A stretch of DNA of 64,000 nt from Pomphorhynchus laevis (taxonomy: Eukaryota; Acanthocephala; Palaeacanthocephala; Echinorhynchida; Pomphorhynchidae): the NCBI GenBank assembly GCA_012934845.2, contig WNNJ02001936.1, positions 54,766 to 118,765 of the forward strand, in the 5' to 3' direction. A model generated the notes under the pieces. It saw nothing but the letters and a program-made list of their open reading frames with translations, did no database searches and had not been told where the DNA came from. Position numbers and translations under genes: made by a program. How positions within the stretch are numbered: the stretch's first letter is position 1; each line of letters begins with the position of its first letter. This document shows positions 1-9,906 of this stretch, one piece after another.

Positions 1-1326
1 TTTTGTGTATAACCTGTCGCTTGAATAGAGCAATAAATTCTAAAACACAGTTTGTACTTTCTATACACATTCATTCTTTCTCTTATTTTCTACCTGTTGT
101 TATTAGTATGTATGGATAAAACTTCAAACATTGGATGTGACTAATATTCCCTGAACTTGTCTGGTTGCGGGAATGAAAAAGTGTATTATAATAAGGTGAT
201 TATGCCAATAATATACTGTATGTAAAGTATTTTTACTAATTAACTTTTGTAGATGAGTAGCCTAGTCCGGTAAATAAAGAGGTTATTTTCATTAATTCTG
301 TTAATCCTTTACGCAAAATTAAACTTTTACTTAAAAATGCATGGTGTGTGTGGTTTAGACCACTTATATTTTTGTAGGCCAACTAACAACAACGACATAA
401 CGATACAATGTCCGACTTGGCGTTGACAATCTTAAAACCAGTTTCGAGATATTTGTGTATCGATCGCTATTGTGCCTTTAATTATATGGCAATTAAAGGT
501 TCATGTCATCAATATAATTACATGATTCATGTCATCATCCACCATATCGTAAAGCCAATTAATAAATAATAAATAATAAAGCTAACGTAAAGCCAAATTT
601 GAATAACTTGTAAAGATTAGAAAATGCTCATTCAGTTATCTAGAGCTTTACAATTGACCGACTTTTTACTACACATTTTGACTATTTTAAATCGGATTGT
701 ACGAAAGTATAAACTTGTTTATTGTGTAGTATATAATCATCGCTGTCAAAATGTCAAATTGTTACTCGTTAAACTGATTTGTTTTAGTTTTGAACAATAA
801 AAATATGTTGTATTAAATTTTTTAGGACAAGAGATAAGCAGGATCAATAGTAATTTGATATCAACAATAATTTTCAATATTTTTTGTTCATTTCAGTTGA
901 CTTGCAAGCGGCTTGTATGCATGAGCGAAAAATTAGTATTAAAAATTAAGCATAAAATCTATAAGCATAAAAATGAAAAACAAAATTAATAAAAAATTAA
1001 AATATTATAAAAAATTAATAAATCGATTTATAAATGCGAAATATCAAAATAACTTTTTTGTTGTCGTTTAACTATAACTGATTGTTCCTGAATATTTAAA
1101 AAATAAAATACCTAACCCACAACAATTATATAATCATTAATAATGATTAATGATTATATATAATTTGATTAATAATTTGATTTTTTTAATTTGAATTTAA
1201 AGATTAAAATAATATAGCAAATTACTGCCTAATCGTAACATTATGTAAAACCAAGACACATCAAAATAATAATTCATATTTAAATTGTATTAATTTTGTA
1301 TTATATTGTATTAATTGTATTGAATA
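1..1326. other. AT-rich DNA without recognised gene
   Basis: No open frame of note on either strand and no similarity to the other repeats of the window was seen. It contains short AT-rich runs and a small palindromic patch near 1130-1160. It may be unique intergenic or intronic sequence. Confidence 0.5.
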
Positions 1327-1410
1327 AGAATTAGAGGTCATTAGGAGGAACTGCTAACAGGTTACGGCCCCTAACTCCTCTACCCAACATAGCAACGGGG
1401 CCAATCTTAT
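1327..1410 (-). repeat. PLE-associated structured module, copy 1
   Basis: This is one of about ten copies of a ~110-bp module that borders PLE RT fragments in this window; others lie near 2.55, 3.0, 17.7, 18.25, 19.4, 39.7, 62.7 and 62.9 kb. On the minus strand it reads GGCC, then GCTATGTT, a GGGTAGAGGAG stretch, a GGGGCCG(A/T)AAC element and a TCCTAATGA element, a decayed form of CTGATGA. The order and spacing match the other copies. It is probably a terminal or untranslated segment of the PLE. Confidence 0.55.
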
Positions 1411-1864
1411 TCGAACTTATTCTAATACAAAGTATATTATTTATTACTCATATCAAGTTAAAATTCAAACTAGAGGAATTACATCAGGTGTCGGTCTTTA
1501 TTCCTCAATCCCACGTAGCTATAATCCCACGTAAATCTATATACATAAATTTACTCATTAGGAAAATGAGTTTCTTTGCAATATGAATATTTGCTTCGAA
1601 TATAAGAAATGACATGATTTCACATTTTTTACTACTTGACAAATTCGTATAGAATATTGAGAGACTGTAGACAAAGTCTCTTATGCTGTGTCTACACTGT
1701 CTTTTAAATACACTAATATTGTGTCTTAATACAAAATTAACAAAATTTATTTAATTTAATACAAAATTTGTTTTAATTGATAATAAATAAAATATGTTTA
1801 TTAAAATTCAATATAGTTTTAATCCCACGTAAATCTATATACATAAATTTACATAAATTTAAAA
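1411..1864. other. AT-rich DNA with a short direct repeat
   Basis: No gene seen. A ~31-bp direct repeat beginning AATCCCACGTAAATC occurs at about 1523-1553 and 1821-1851, 298 bp apart. Confidence 0.5.
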
Positions 1865-1890
1865 AGTGTTCGGCCGCGGAGCCGAACACT
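1865..1890. other. GC-rich perfect hairpin in AT-rich DNA
   Basis: AGTGTTCGGC and its exact reverse complement GCCGAACACT flank a six-base loop CGCGGA. On the minus strand the hairpin is followed by a run of five T and lies just downstream of a PLE RT reading frame, where other copies carry a weaker A/T-rich hairpin. It may be a terminator-like or RNA-stability structure of the element; the function is not shown. Confidence 0.6.
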
Positions 1891-1925
1891 TGCTAATGGC
1901 GTATTTCCTCTGATGAAATTTGATC

Positions 1926-2412
1926 ATTAAGAATTTTATTCTAATAAAAAGTATATTATTTATTATCCATCCATAAAAATTTGCCACTTAAGAGTTTAAA
2001 TTTATTCTTTATATTATTGTGTTGATTTATATATTTTACTATTTTCTGCTTGATGTTATTTTTATAGTAACCTAGTTTAAAATATGTATCTATTAAATTA
2101 TTTAAATGATTTTGAAGAAAGCCAACATCATTACATATTGTAGCAATTCTCAAACTTTCATTATTTAATGTATTATATTTTATATTATATAGTATTCATG
2201 AATGCTCATGGAAAAATATGTTTCTTGTAAATTTAAATATGTCATCTTTACGATATAAATTAATAGTAGTTTTAGTTAATGTTATTTTAATGTTCATATC
2301 TAGATATACACCTTATTTATCATTAATATTGGTTTTGTTAAGAATAGGGCTTTCTGGATAAATGTGCTCACTAATTGAATAAAAATTATTTATATAATTT
2401 AGATTTATTTTA
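1926..2412 (-). pseudogene. PLE reverse transcriptase C-terminal (thumb) fragment
   Basis: On the minus strand this encodes the post-palm end of a Penelope-like RT: motifs SISEHIYPES, then YLDMNIK, LYRKDDIFKF and ICNDVGFLQNHL, ending in WMDNK and a stop. The order is the same as in the plus-strand copy at 6.1-7.3 kb. The frame ends with the thumb and has no GIY-YIG domain after it. That matches PLE groups whose endonuclease is absent or N-terminal (Naiad-type); this assignment is inference. The longest intact frame is 1956-2153 and the rest is interrupted, so this is a decayed fragment and not an active gene. Confidence 0.75.
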
Positions 2413-2530
2413 TGCTCATGCAAAAATATGTTTCTTGTAAATTTAAATATGTCATATTTACGATATAAATTAAAAGTAGTTTTAATTGATGTTAATTTAA
2501 TGTTCATATCTAGGTATACACCTTTAGGAA
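2413..2530 (-). pseudogene. PLE RT thumb fragment fused to the next copy
   Basis: The minus-strand frame 2313-2507 begins with the MNIKLTSIKTTFNLYRK part of the thumb and runs straight into SISEHIYPES, which in an intact RT lies before it. The open frame is therefore a junction of two partial PLE copies in the same orientation, not a gene. It is followed by a decayed terminal module at about 2520-2640. Confidence 0.65.
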
Positions 2531-2640
2531 CTGCTATGTTATCAGGTTTCGCTTCCTATTCATCTACCCAATATATCAGCGAAGCTAAATACATGCTAAT
2601 GATGTGTTTATTCTTATGAAATTTGATTATTTAGTAACCT
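2531..2640 (-). repeat. PLE-associated structured module, copy 2
   Basis: Plus-strand landmarks are GGAACTGCTATG, TATCAGGTTTCG, CATCTACCCAATATA and ACATGCTAATGATG, in the order seen in the other modules. It sits between two partial PLE RT tails, so here it marks a head-to-tail element junction. Confidence 0.55.
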
Positions 2641-2935
2641 TATTCTAATGCAAAGCATATCATTTATTCATAAAAATTTTCCTCAAATGATTTTAAATTT
2701 ATTTTTAATATTATTGTTGATTTATATATTTTACTATTTTCTGTTTGCTTGTATTTTTATAGCAACCTAGTTTAAAATATGTATCTATTAAAATATTTAA
2801 ATGATTTTGAAGAAAGCTAATATCGTTACAAATTGTTGCAATTCTTAAAATTTCATTATTTAATGTATTATATTTTATATTCTATGGTATAAATGAATGC
2901 TCATGCAAAAATATGTTTCTTGTAAATTTAAATAT
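2641..2935 (-). pseudogene. PLE RT thumb fragment
   Basis: The minus strand carries decayed thumb coding with recognisable IFKFTRNIFLHEH, NIKYNTLNNEIL and FLQNHL motifs, interrupted by stops. It is a third tandem partial copy of the same PLE family as 1926-2412. Confidence 0.6.
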
Positions 2936-2944
2936 GAATCTTCA

Positions 2945-3078
2945 CTAAAATCAGAATAAGGATGAGAGGTCATAAGAAGGAACTGATATGCTAAGATGTT
3001 TCGGCCCCTAACTCCTCTACCCAGCATAGCAGCGAGGCCAAATACATGCTAATGATGTATTTCCTCTGATAAAACTAT
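2945..3078 (-). repeat. PLE-associated structured module, copy 3
   Basis: The best-preserved upstream copy of the module. On the minus strand it has CAGAGGAAATACATC, a hairpin ATACAT/ATGTAT, then GCTATGCT, GGGGCCGAAAC and AGCATATC, then TTATGACCTCT. GCTATGCT pairs with AGCATATC, while the equivalent segments of other copies pair with different bases, so the stem is kept by paired changes. It lies between two thumb fragments of the same orientation. Confidence 0.6.
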
Positions 3079-3375
3079 CTAGTATCTTATTCTAATACAA
3101 AGTATATTATTTATTATCCATCCATAAAAATTTCCGCTAATGATTTTAAATTTATTTTTAATATTATTGTGTTGATTTATATATTTTACTATTTTCTGCT
3201 TGATGTTATTTTTATAGTAACCTAGTTTAAAATATGTATCTATTAAATTATTTAAATGATTTTGAAGAAAGCCAATATCATTACATATTGTTGCAATTCT
3301 TAAAATTTCATTATTTAATGTATTATATTTTATATTATATGGTATGCATGAATGTTCATGCAAAAATATGTTTTT
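3079..3375 (-). pseudogene. PLE RT thumb fragment
   Basis: The minus strand encodes KNIFLHEHSCIPYNIKY, EILRIATICNDIGFL and IDTYFKLGYYK, ending near NILCIRIRY. It is almost identical to the plus-strand copy at 16.97-17.29 kb. The 150-residue open frame 3079-3531 is an artefact: its N-terminal ~55 residues come from the adjoining LINE scrap and only the rest is PLE. Confidence 0.75.
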
Positions 3376-3377
3376 TA

Positions 3378-3725
3378 GAGTAGTTTGGAACATGTAAAAG
3401 AAGGGAATTACAGCAACGCAAGGAACAGTAGACGACGAGAATTGTCGAGAAAAGGAAGGCTGAAAAATGAAGGGATATGAGAAGTTACAAGGCGGAAAAC
3501 AATGAAAAGAAGACGAATTTGAACACGACAATTAATGGTAGACAAATCGAGAGAAGCAAGATGATAGGAGGTATGATCAAAACGACGAAGACAGAGTAGA
3601 ATTCGGACGTTTTCGTTGACAATGCGTTATACTGGAAGAATAGTGGATTTTGATGAGTTATAAAATATACTAAGACAGTAATCAAGGCGTGAGAAAAGGA
3701 GAGAAGATATGAGAGTATATATCAT
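3378..3725 (-). pseudogene. LINE ORF2 C-terminal/3' fragment
   Basis: By eye this stretch aligns with the LINE tail at about 42.78-43.10 kb, sharing GTAGAAGGGAATTACA-like, GGAGAGTTAAGC-like and AGTAATCGG-like landmarks in the same order. On the minus strand that family encodes the RT C-terminus ending in AAPRAWNQFPLDVRR-like sequence. The 3' hairpin of the family is missing here. The fragment abuts a PLE fragment directly. Confidence 0.5.
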
Positions 3726-4160
3726 ATCTAGATATATACGTTCTTTATCATATTATATATACCTTATATTTATATTTATATTTACGATGCATTATATTAA
3801 TGTATTAATATATTATTGGTGTTTATGAATGCTTGTAAATGAAACTTACAGATGAAATAATAAAATAATTAGAAGTCGTGGCTACGAGTATAAATTATAA
3901 TTTAATAGAATTAATTTTCCTCAATTTTACAATTATCGATAGTTCAAATACGTATGATGTATAACGTTGTTCCGCGAAAACTAATAAAGGCAATCTTAAT
4001 AGCGGCGCAGATAGCGACAAGAGTTTCAACAATGAAGACGAGGAGGTGGGCTGGCTTGATTCGATGCAATGATAAATATTAATTATGCTATTAATTATTT
4101 ATTAATTGATTGTTAACGTTTTTGTGAAGTTGTTTGTGTTCCATGTTTTCATATGAGCCA
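3726..4160. other. AT-rich DNA without recognised gene
   Basis: Mostly simple AT-rich sequence with TATATTTATATTT-like runs at 3750-3810. A somewhat GC-richer patch at 3980-4060 has no convincing frame. Confidence 0.4.
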
Positions 4161-4185
4161 CTGACGAAGTCGTAACGCGGCGAAA
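4161..4185 (+). repeat. PLE-tail hairpin motif (CTGANGAA...GAAA)
   Basis: CTGACGAA is followed by GTC, a loop, GGC and GAAA. This is the signature seen at the tails of the PLEs elsewhere in the window, here without attached coding sequence, so it is an orphan PLE end. It resembles half of a hammerhead ribozyme core with one extra A before helix II; activity is not claimed. Confidence 0.45.
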
Positions 4186-4640
4186 GCTTTGGCAATATAT
4201 ATAATAACTAAGTCAGACTATGATCTGATTAACTTTTGCATTTTAACAAAATGAAACTGAGAAATAAGCGGATATTTAATTCTATTCTTAAATTATAGCA
4301 TTAAAAGAAAATTTCTCTTCTATGCGTTACAATATCAGTGAATCAATGAAATAGTAACATTTTATAACATGACAGGAACCAAAACAGTCGATTATACCAA
4401 AAGTTATAAAAATACTAGTTCGATTTTTCGGCCGATCTTGATATTCCTGCCAGAAATTTAAAACATAAATACTCATATTTGTTAAATCTCTGTTAATATA
4501 TTAATAGTTAAACATATTTAAACCTCAGTTATTCATATAACTATTAGAATTTTGAATATAAATATAACATTTTGATACATCATTGTGAAGTAACATAATT
4601 ATATTACCAATTATTATAGTAACACATATTACGAATTATT

Positions 4641-5280
4641 ACTAGAGCATCCGATGCTGCATCGCAGTACGGACTCTACTTGAACCCTTACACATGTAAG
4701 ATACTCTTCGTCGGAACACCTGAAGAAGTTATCACTATAGATCATCAACTGATCAAGTGTGTACACTTATTCACCTATCTAGGTTGTGTAATATCGGACA
4801 ACCATGACTCAGAAGAGGACATACTCTCAAAACTAGTCGGAGCTAATCGAGCGTTTGGCGGACTTTCGAAATTGTGGAAACGACGCGACGTTAACCTCAA
4901 AACAAAAATAAAAGTATGTGCATCAATAGTGCGTCCGGTACTACTATACGGCTGAGAAACCTGGCCTGACAAAAAGGTAATGATTCGCAAGCTAAAGTCG
5001 GCTGACCACATTTTCCTCGAATGAATTGCACACATATCCCTTTCTTAGTCCTTTTTCCTTTCTTGCTCAAGAAACTAACGCTTCTTGCTCCACCAAGATC
5101 ATCATGGAAACGTCCTAATAAAGGAATTAGAAAGACTCAAAAGAAGCCTTGAGCAAATTGTACGACCGTATATTTTTCAGAAGACCAACGTTGGATGGCG
5201 AACATACCGTGACAATTGGCTGGCTATATTGGAGCGACTAGCAAGGGAACGAGTAGCTTGGAAGCAAGGGATTTGTTGAG
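4641..5280 (+). pseudogene. LINE reverse transcriptase C-terminal fragment
   Basis: The plus strand carries the post-palm segment of a non-LTR RT: a FTYLGCVISDNHDSEEDI stretch, then AFGGLSKLWKRRDVN, TKIKVCASIVRPVLLYG and ETW after an in-frame stop. YLG-x-I and VLLYG-ETW are standard landmarks of RTE/CR1-type LINE RTs. Downstream to about 5280 a decayed C-terminal segment continues (APPRSSWKR, then SLEARDLL). The RT palm and endonuclease are absent, so this is a 5'-truncated, mutated copy. Open frame 4680-4955 covers the best part. Confidence 0.75.
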
Positions 5281-5711
5281 ACTTTTTTTCTTTGGATTTG
5301 TTTATTTTCTGATTTGAATTTTTAAAAATAGAAAATAAAATTACATATAGCTTGCCGAATAGAGTTACATTAGAAAAACATGCGAAAAACTTACAAAACT
5401 TATTAATTTTACAAACTTATTAATTTTGCAATTATTTAAACTATTTTTATAATTTTTGCCTTTAAATTCATGCATTTAAGTTTGAGTAGAATGAGCATAG
5501 GTTTTGTGAAGTTTGATCATTCACTGAAATACAATAAAAAACGAAACAAAGGGTAAAAATATAAATAAAATAAATATAAATAAATAGATAAATAACAAAA
5601 ATATAATAAATATATATATATAAAATAAATCCAAATCCATGTACGAATAAAATAATAATATTATTATTCACCTGCTGGGTGAACAATTATATAAGGAACG
5701 AATAATAAAAA
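5281..5711. other. AT-rich DNA with a simple-repeat patch
   Basis: No gene seen. Positions 5560-5625 are a degenerate AAATA/TATA run. It may be the A/T-rich tail of the LINE fragment just upstream. Confidence 0.4.
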
Positions 5712-5830
5712 TTCGGTGTGTGGTGGATTCGAATTGAGAATAATAGTTACCGCCCATACCATATATAGAACACATAAAATGTGTAATTTGGTATAAAAGC
5801 CAAATATAAACCAGCATTTCGAAACCAGAA
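5712..5830 (+). repeat. Dispersed ~110-bp repeat, copy A
   Basis: It is nearly identical to 36305-36420. It starts GGTGTGTGGTGG, whose complement-like partner CCGCCCA(C/T)ACC follows ~35 bp later and could form a stem. It then has a TATATAGAACACAT element, AATTTGGTATA-AAGCC and an end at CCAGCATTTCG. Both copies sit directly beside PLE or RT-element sequence, so it is probably a terminal or promoter piece of a mobile element. Confidence 0.55.
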
Positions 5831-6095
5831 TATGTTCATAACTCTGTAAAAAATAAATCTAAATTATATTTAGATTTAATTATATTTAAACTTTTATTAT
5901 GAATTTATTTAAAACAAAATCATTTAAACTCTATTCACCTAAATTATATAAAGATATGAAATATATGAAATATATGAAACATATATGAAATTTATGTTTC
6001 GATACATTGATGATATATGTGTATTTAATTCTAATAATTTTTATTCAATTAGTGAACAAATTTATCCAGAAAGCCTTATTTTGCGTAAAAATTGT
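5831..6095 (+). pseudogene. Truncated PLE RT fragment (palm motif C)
   Basis: The plus strand encodes decayed EFVHN-like sequence and then FRYIDDICVFNSNNFYSI and YPESLIL, the motif C region (YIDD) of the PLE RT. It then jumps within the open frame 5985-6269 to NDLNVNPTYERSEL, which belongs near the RT N-terminus. The frame thus joins the end of one copy to the start of the next, marking a tandem junction near 6090. Confidence 0.7.
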
Positions 6096-7310
6096 ATTTT
6101 TACAATTATTTATAATGATTTAAATGTAAATCCAACATATGAACGTAGTGAGTTGAGTTTAGAAACAATTATTACAAGTCACTGTTCTATAATGGATAAA
6201 AATGGTATAAAGGTTGAATCAGACAATAAAACTTATACCTATATTATATTGGAATACAAAATTACATAAAAATCCAATAAAACCTAGGTTCATATGTAGT
6301 GCCTTTAGATGTACATTAAAACCACTTTCTGTCTATATGAATAAAATACTTAAAGTAATTAGATCACACTTCAAAAAATACTGGTATAAAACACTATTTC
6401 AGTATTAATTCTACAAAAGAATTTTTAGAACAGACAAAAGGAATAAATTTTCAAAATATAAATACATACGATTTTAGTACGCTTTATACAAATCTAGATT
6501 TAGTAGATATTAAAGAAGCGTTAGTAAAATTAATTAATCTTATATTCGGAAAAAGATATACATATATATGTTATAATAATTATAACGCCTATCTAACAAA
6601 AATTAAATCATCAAGTAAATATAAATATATGGATAAAATTGAATTAATAGAATCCTTAAATATTTTGATAAATCAAAATTATTTAAAAGTAGGGACATCT
6701 ATATTTAGACAAGTAAAAGGTGTTCCAATTGGTGGTAATAGTAGCCCAATTATAGCTGACTTGTTTTTAAGCTTTATATAATATGAATTTGTTCATAACT
6801 GTGTAAAAACTAAATCTAAACAATATAAATATATGAAATATATGTTTCGATACATTGATGATATATGTGTATTTAATTCTAATAATTTTTATTCAATTAG
6901 TGAACAAATTTATCCAGAAAGCCTTATTCTTAACAAAACCAATATTAATGATAAAGAAGGTATATATCTAGATATGAACATTAAATTAACATTAACTAAA
7001 ACTACTATTAATTTATATCGTAAAGATGACATATTTAAATTTACAAGAAACATATTTTTGCAAAATCATTCATGTTTGAATGAGCATTCGTGTATTTTAA
7101 ATAATATTAAATATTAAATAATTAAATAATATGTGATGATATTGGCTTTCTTCGAAATTAATTAAATAATTTAATATATACATATTTTTAAATCGGTTAC
7201 TATAAATATTAAATCAAATAGAAAATCGTAAATTAATTAATCGTAAAATAAATCAACACAATGATATTAAAAATAAATTTAAAATCATTAGCAGAAAATT
7301 TTTAAAGATG
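6096..7310 (+). pseudogene. Penelope-like RT, most complete copy
   Basis: This is the longest continuous PLE RT in the window. In order the plus strand encodes NDLNVNPTYERSELS; ILYWNTKLHKNPIKPRFIC (fingers); STKEFLEQTKGINF; motif A TYDFSTLYTNLD at ~6460; motif B KGVPIGGNSSPIIADLF at ~6720; motif C FRYIDDICVF at ~6845; and the thumb DIFKFTRNIF at ~7030. All three palm motifs look intact. A one-base shift near 6238, an in-frame stop near 6780 and loss of frame after ~7100 show it is not functional as it stands. No GIY-YIG domain follows the thumb. Sequences of the RFI.S-x-KCT...FRYIDD type are common in animals and are placed among PLEs; Naiad-like placement is inference. Confidence 0.8.
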
Positions 7311-7337
7311 GATAGTAAATAAACTAATTTGTATTAG

Positions 7338-7735
7338 AATAATTATAATAAAAAATATGCTTTGTATTAGAATAATAAATTTTTATGGATAATAAACAAT
7401 ATGCTTTGTATTAGAATAATAAATTTTTATGGATAATAAACAATATGCTTTGTATTAGAATAATAAATTTTTATGGATAATAAACAATATGCTTTGTATT
7501 AGAATAATAAATTTTTATGGATAATAAACAATATGCTTTGTATTAGAATATTAAATTTTTATGGATAATAAACAATATGCTTTGTATTAGAATAATAATT
7601 TTTTATGGATAATAAACAATATGCTTTGTATTAGAATAATAAATTTTTATGGATAATAAACAATATGCTTTGTATTAGAATAATAAATTTTTATGGATAA
7701 TAAACAATATGCTTTGTATTAGAATAATATACTAT
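7338..7735 (+). repeat. Nine-unit 44-bp tandem array from a PLE 3' end
   Basis: The unit ATGCTTTGTATTAGAATAAT plus a TTTTTATGGATAATAAACA segment repeats every 44 bp at 7360, 7404, 7448, 7492, 7536, 7580, 7624, 7668 and 7712, with almost no variation. The same sequence occurs once at the end of other PLE copies, as in the TTATTATCCATCCATAAAAA and CTAATACAAAG elements near 1940-1980 and 3090-3130 on the opposite strand. The array is an amplified PLE 3' end. Confidence 0.85.
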
Positions 7736-7794
7736 ATAATCAAATTTCATCAGAGGAAATACGTCATTAGCGAATATTTTGCACGATATTTAAT
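7736..7794 (+). repeat. PLE 3' module fragment
   Basis: Contains ATTTCATCAGAGGAAATACG and CATTAGCGA, the start of the structured module that follows PLE coding ends elsewhere, then stops. It marks the outer end of the PLE copy at 6.1-7.3 kb. Confidence 0.5.
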
Positions 7795-8870
7795 ATCTGT
7801 GGAGACAAGAAGGGAGAGGAAAAAGTATTCAAAATGGGATGATGGGTCAAAAGGTAGCAAAAGGTGGATAAGGTTATCAAAAGTTGGTAAACGACGGTAA
7901 AATGGGGCAAAAGGAGACCAATAGGTTTTTCTGCCTCCACAGCTATTAAACATGTTGATTCATGTTCCATCTTTGTTTGCCTCTTTCTAGTAGGCGTATC
8001 ATATGCTCAATTTGACCTCCTATTTATGCAACCCTCGCTCTTCATATATTTCCCTTTTCCAACTCAATCCAAAAGCTTTTATTCAACCCCCTTTGTATAA
8101 AGACGTTATCCCGTGCCCAATTTGCCCGATTTTCTTTTCGGCAGTATCATTTTCCTACCTTGTCTTCTATTCTCGCTTACATTCGATAAGGCTTACTTTT
8201 GCAACCCTTATACTCCTTTTGCTACATTTGACCAATTTCATCCCCTTATTAATACTTTTTCTTCTCCCCTTCTGTCTCAGCAGTTATTAAACCTAATGAT
8301 TCATTTTTCATCCTTGTTTGCCCCTTTTCAATTAGGGAGCAAATTATTACCATTATAAAATGTTCTATGCTTAATCGATTTGATTAAAAATCTGGGTTCT
8401 GGTATCAACAACTGATAAAACATTGTTGGTATTAATGGAAAATTTTGAGCTATTTTGAATTTAAAATAAAATTAAAATTTTAAATTAGTTGTGGATACAG
8501 AGAGGAAGAATAAAAAGTATTCAAAATGGAATGAGTGGGGACAAAAGAGGCAAGGGATCAAAATGAGGGCAACGGGTGCAAAATGGGGCAAAAGGATGCC
8601 AAGAGATGCAAAAAGGTTTAAAAAGAACGTAAGTGGTAAAAATGGCAAAAATTGGAAAAAGAGATACGAAATGGGACAAGAGGGATAGACTGGGGCAAAT
8701 GTGGACTAAAGAGGATTATAAGTGTAGCACGGGAATGGAAAATGTTGCAAAAGAGCACTATGACTGTCGAGAAGGAAACGTATAAAGGAGGTGAAATTGC
8801 AATGAGATTAGGAGAGAATAACAGTGGGGAGGGAAATAAAGGAGGAGAGTGAATAGCAATGGAAAAGGGT
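7795..8870. repeat. Purine/pyrimidine-biased degenerate minisatellite with inverted arms
   Basis: Arms at about 7795-7900 (purine-rich) and 8150-8295 (pyrimidine-rich) are inverted copies: GAGACAAGAAGGGAGAGG opposes CTTCTCCCCTTCTGTCTC. A third purine-rich arm follows at 8490-8860, with many degenerate GGGGCAAAAGG/GATGCAAAAAGG units. Open frames in both arms, such as 8003-8290 and 8491-8688, are low-complexity (Lys/Gly/Met-rich or Leu/Phe/Ser-rich) and are not taken as genes. The strand bias would favour triplex or cruciform structures. Confidence 0.6.
8346..8475 (+). repeat. Direct repeat, copy 1 of 2
   Basis: Shares AAATGTTCTATG, TTAATCGATTT, ACTGATAAAACATTG and TATTAATGGAAAATTTTGAG with 9005-9140, in the same order and orientation. 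The pair flanks the third purine-rich arm, so the arm and flank may have been duplicated together. Confidence 0.7.
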
Positions 8871-9004
8871 AAGCACGTTGTTTATTATTTTACCGCTTAA
8901 ATATTCCTGTTAAGATTTTAGAGTTTTGTCTCAGAAATGTAATTTTTGAATTATGTAATTTGAATTATTTTTCAATTTTAAATCACAATATTTTAAACTA
9001 TTAC

Positions 9005-9140
9005 TATTTTAAAATGTTCTATGTTTAATCGATTTAAATAAAAATTTGGATTTAGGTATTTTCAAAATTTCTGTATTGAAAACTGATAAAACATTGTAGG
9101 GTATTAATGGAAAATTTTGAGCTATTTTGAATTTAATTTT
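9005..9140 (+). repeat. Direct repeat, copy 2 of 2
   Basis: Second copy of the 8346-8475 repeat, carrying a small insertion (TTTTCAAAATTTCTGTATTG) before ACTGATAAAACATTG. Confidence 0.7.
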
Positions 9141-9545
9141 AATTTTTTACTAAAAATTAAATTTAACTTCAAATTGCTAAAACGTCTCAAACCGATATGA
9201 TATTTGTGTCAATGATAAAATGAGATTATTGCTAACATTTTATAAGTTTCGTAGCTTTTGCCTATGAATTGTGGATTTTATAAGATTTTTAATTTGTTAA
9301 TAAAAAATAAAATATTTTTTTTCTGCAACTAGAAGCTTCTCCATAAAAATACTTTACATGTGAAACAGTGCCAATAAAATCAATATTTTGCAAACATTCA
9401 TTGGTAAACAGCAAAAATACGCCTAATGGATAAGGCCCCGTCTGTTATTTAATCAATTCATTAAAATTGACTTTTATTTTAAAAACCAATTTAAATTTTT
9501 AACTTGATATGAATATAAACTGTATAAAATCTTCGATAATTATTT
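9141..9545. other. AT-rich DNA without recognised gene
   Basis: Simple AT-rich sequence. AATTGACTTTTATTTTAAAA near 9470 recurs in the AT-rich stretches around 16-18 kb, so it may be an old repeat. No coding signal seen. Confidence 0.4.
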
Positions 9546-9615
9546 ATTATAAATTGTTGATATTGATTCATTATTGATAGATAATTATTAAAGCTGGATC
9601 AAAGGAAAGAAGATT
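9546..9615 (+). mobile_element. Half copy of a foldback element
   Basis: It has TTGATATTGATTCATTATTG and then TAATTATTAAAGCTGGATCA. This matches one arm of the foldback elements at 16.58 and 19.89 kb (GATAAAGAATTATTGGAGC, then TGGATCAAA). The second arm is missing. Confidence 0.5.
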
Positions 9616-9900
9616 CTTTAGTTAAAATACATCTTTTATAATAATTATATATAATTATTTGCAATTAATAGGATTAAAGCAACATACAGAATAAATTCAT
9701 CCAAATTTCTATGATAACAATGACTGCACTGGTATATTAACTTAAAATTAGGGAACAAACTATAGTTGACTAGTTTGATAATAGTAATCGATTGCAAAAA
9801 TAGAAAGGTTTTCAAATTGAAGGTATAACCTTCCCTACCAACGATATTTTAATTTGCAATCAGAAATGATTTCAATTAAATTTTTGCAAAATTTAATTGA
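9616..9900 (+). repeat. Partial unit of the hammerhead-bearing ~350-bp repeat
   Basis: From GATTCTTTAGTTAAAATACA through ATAGGATTAAAGCAACATAC, TATAGTTGACTAGTTTGATA and CAAATTGAAGGTATAACC it matches the body of the repeats at 10.7-12.3 kb. The ribozyme segment is absent. The first ~115 bp are nearly identical to 10711-10830. Confidence 0.65.
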
Positions 9901-9906
9901 AATTTA

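Noticed and set aside
3079-3531. 150-codon minus-strand frame
   Set aside because: It fuses a LINE scrap (N-terminal ~55 codons) to a PLE thumb fragment; not a gene.
8003-8852. Four 60-95 codon frames
   Set aside because: Low-complexity translations of purine- or pyrimidine-rich repeats, with no domain.
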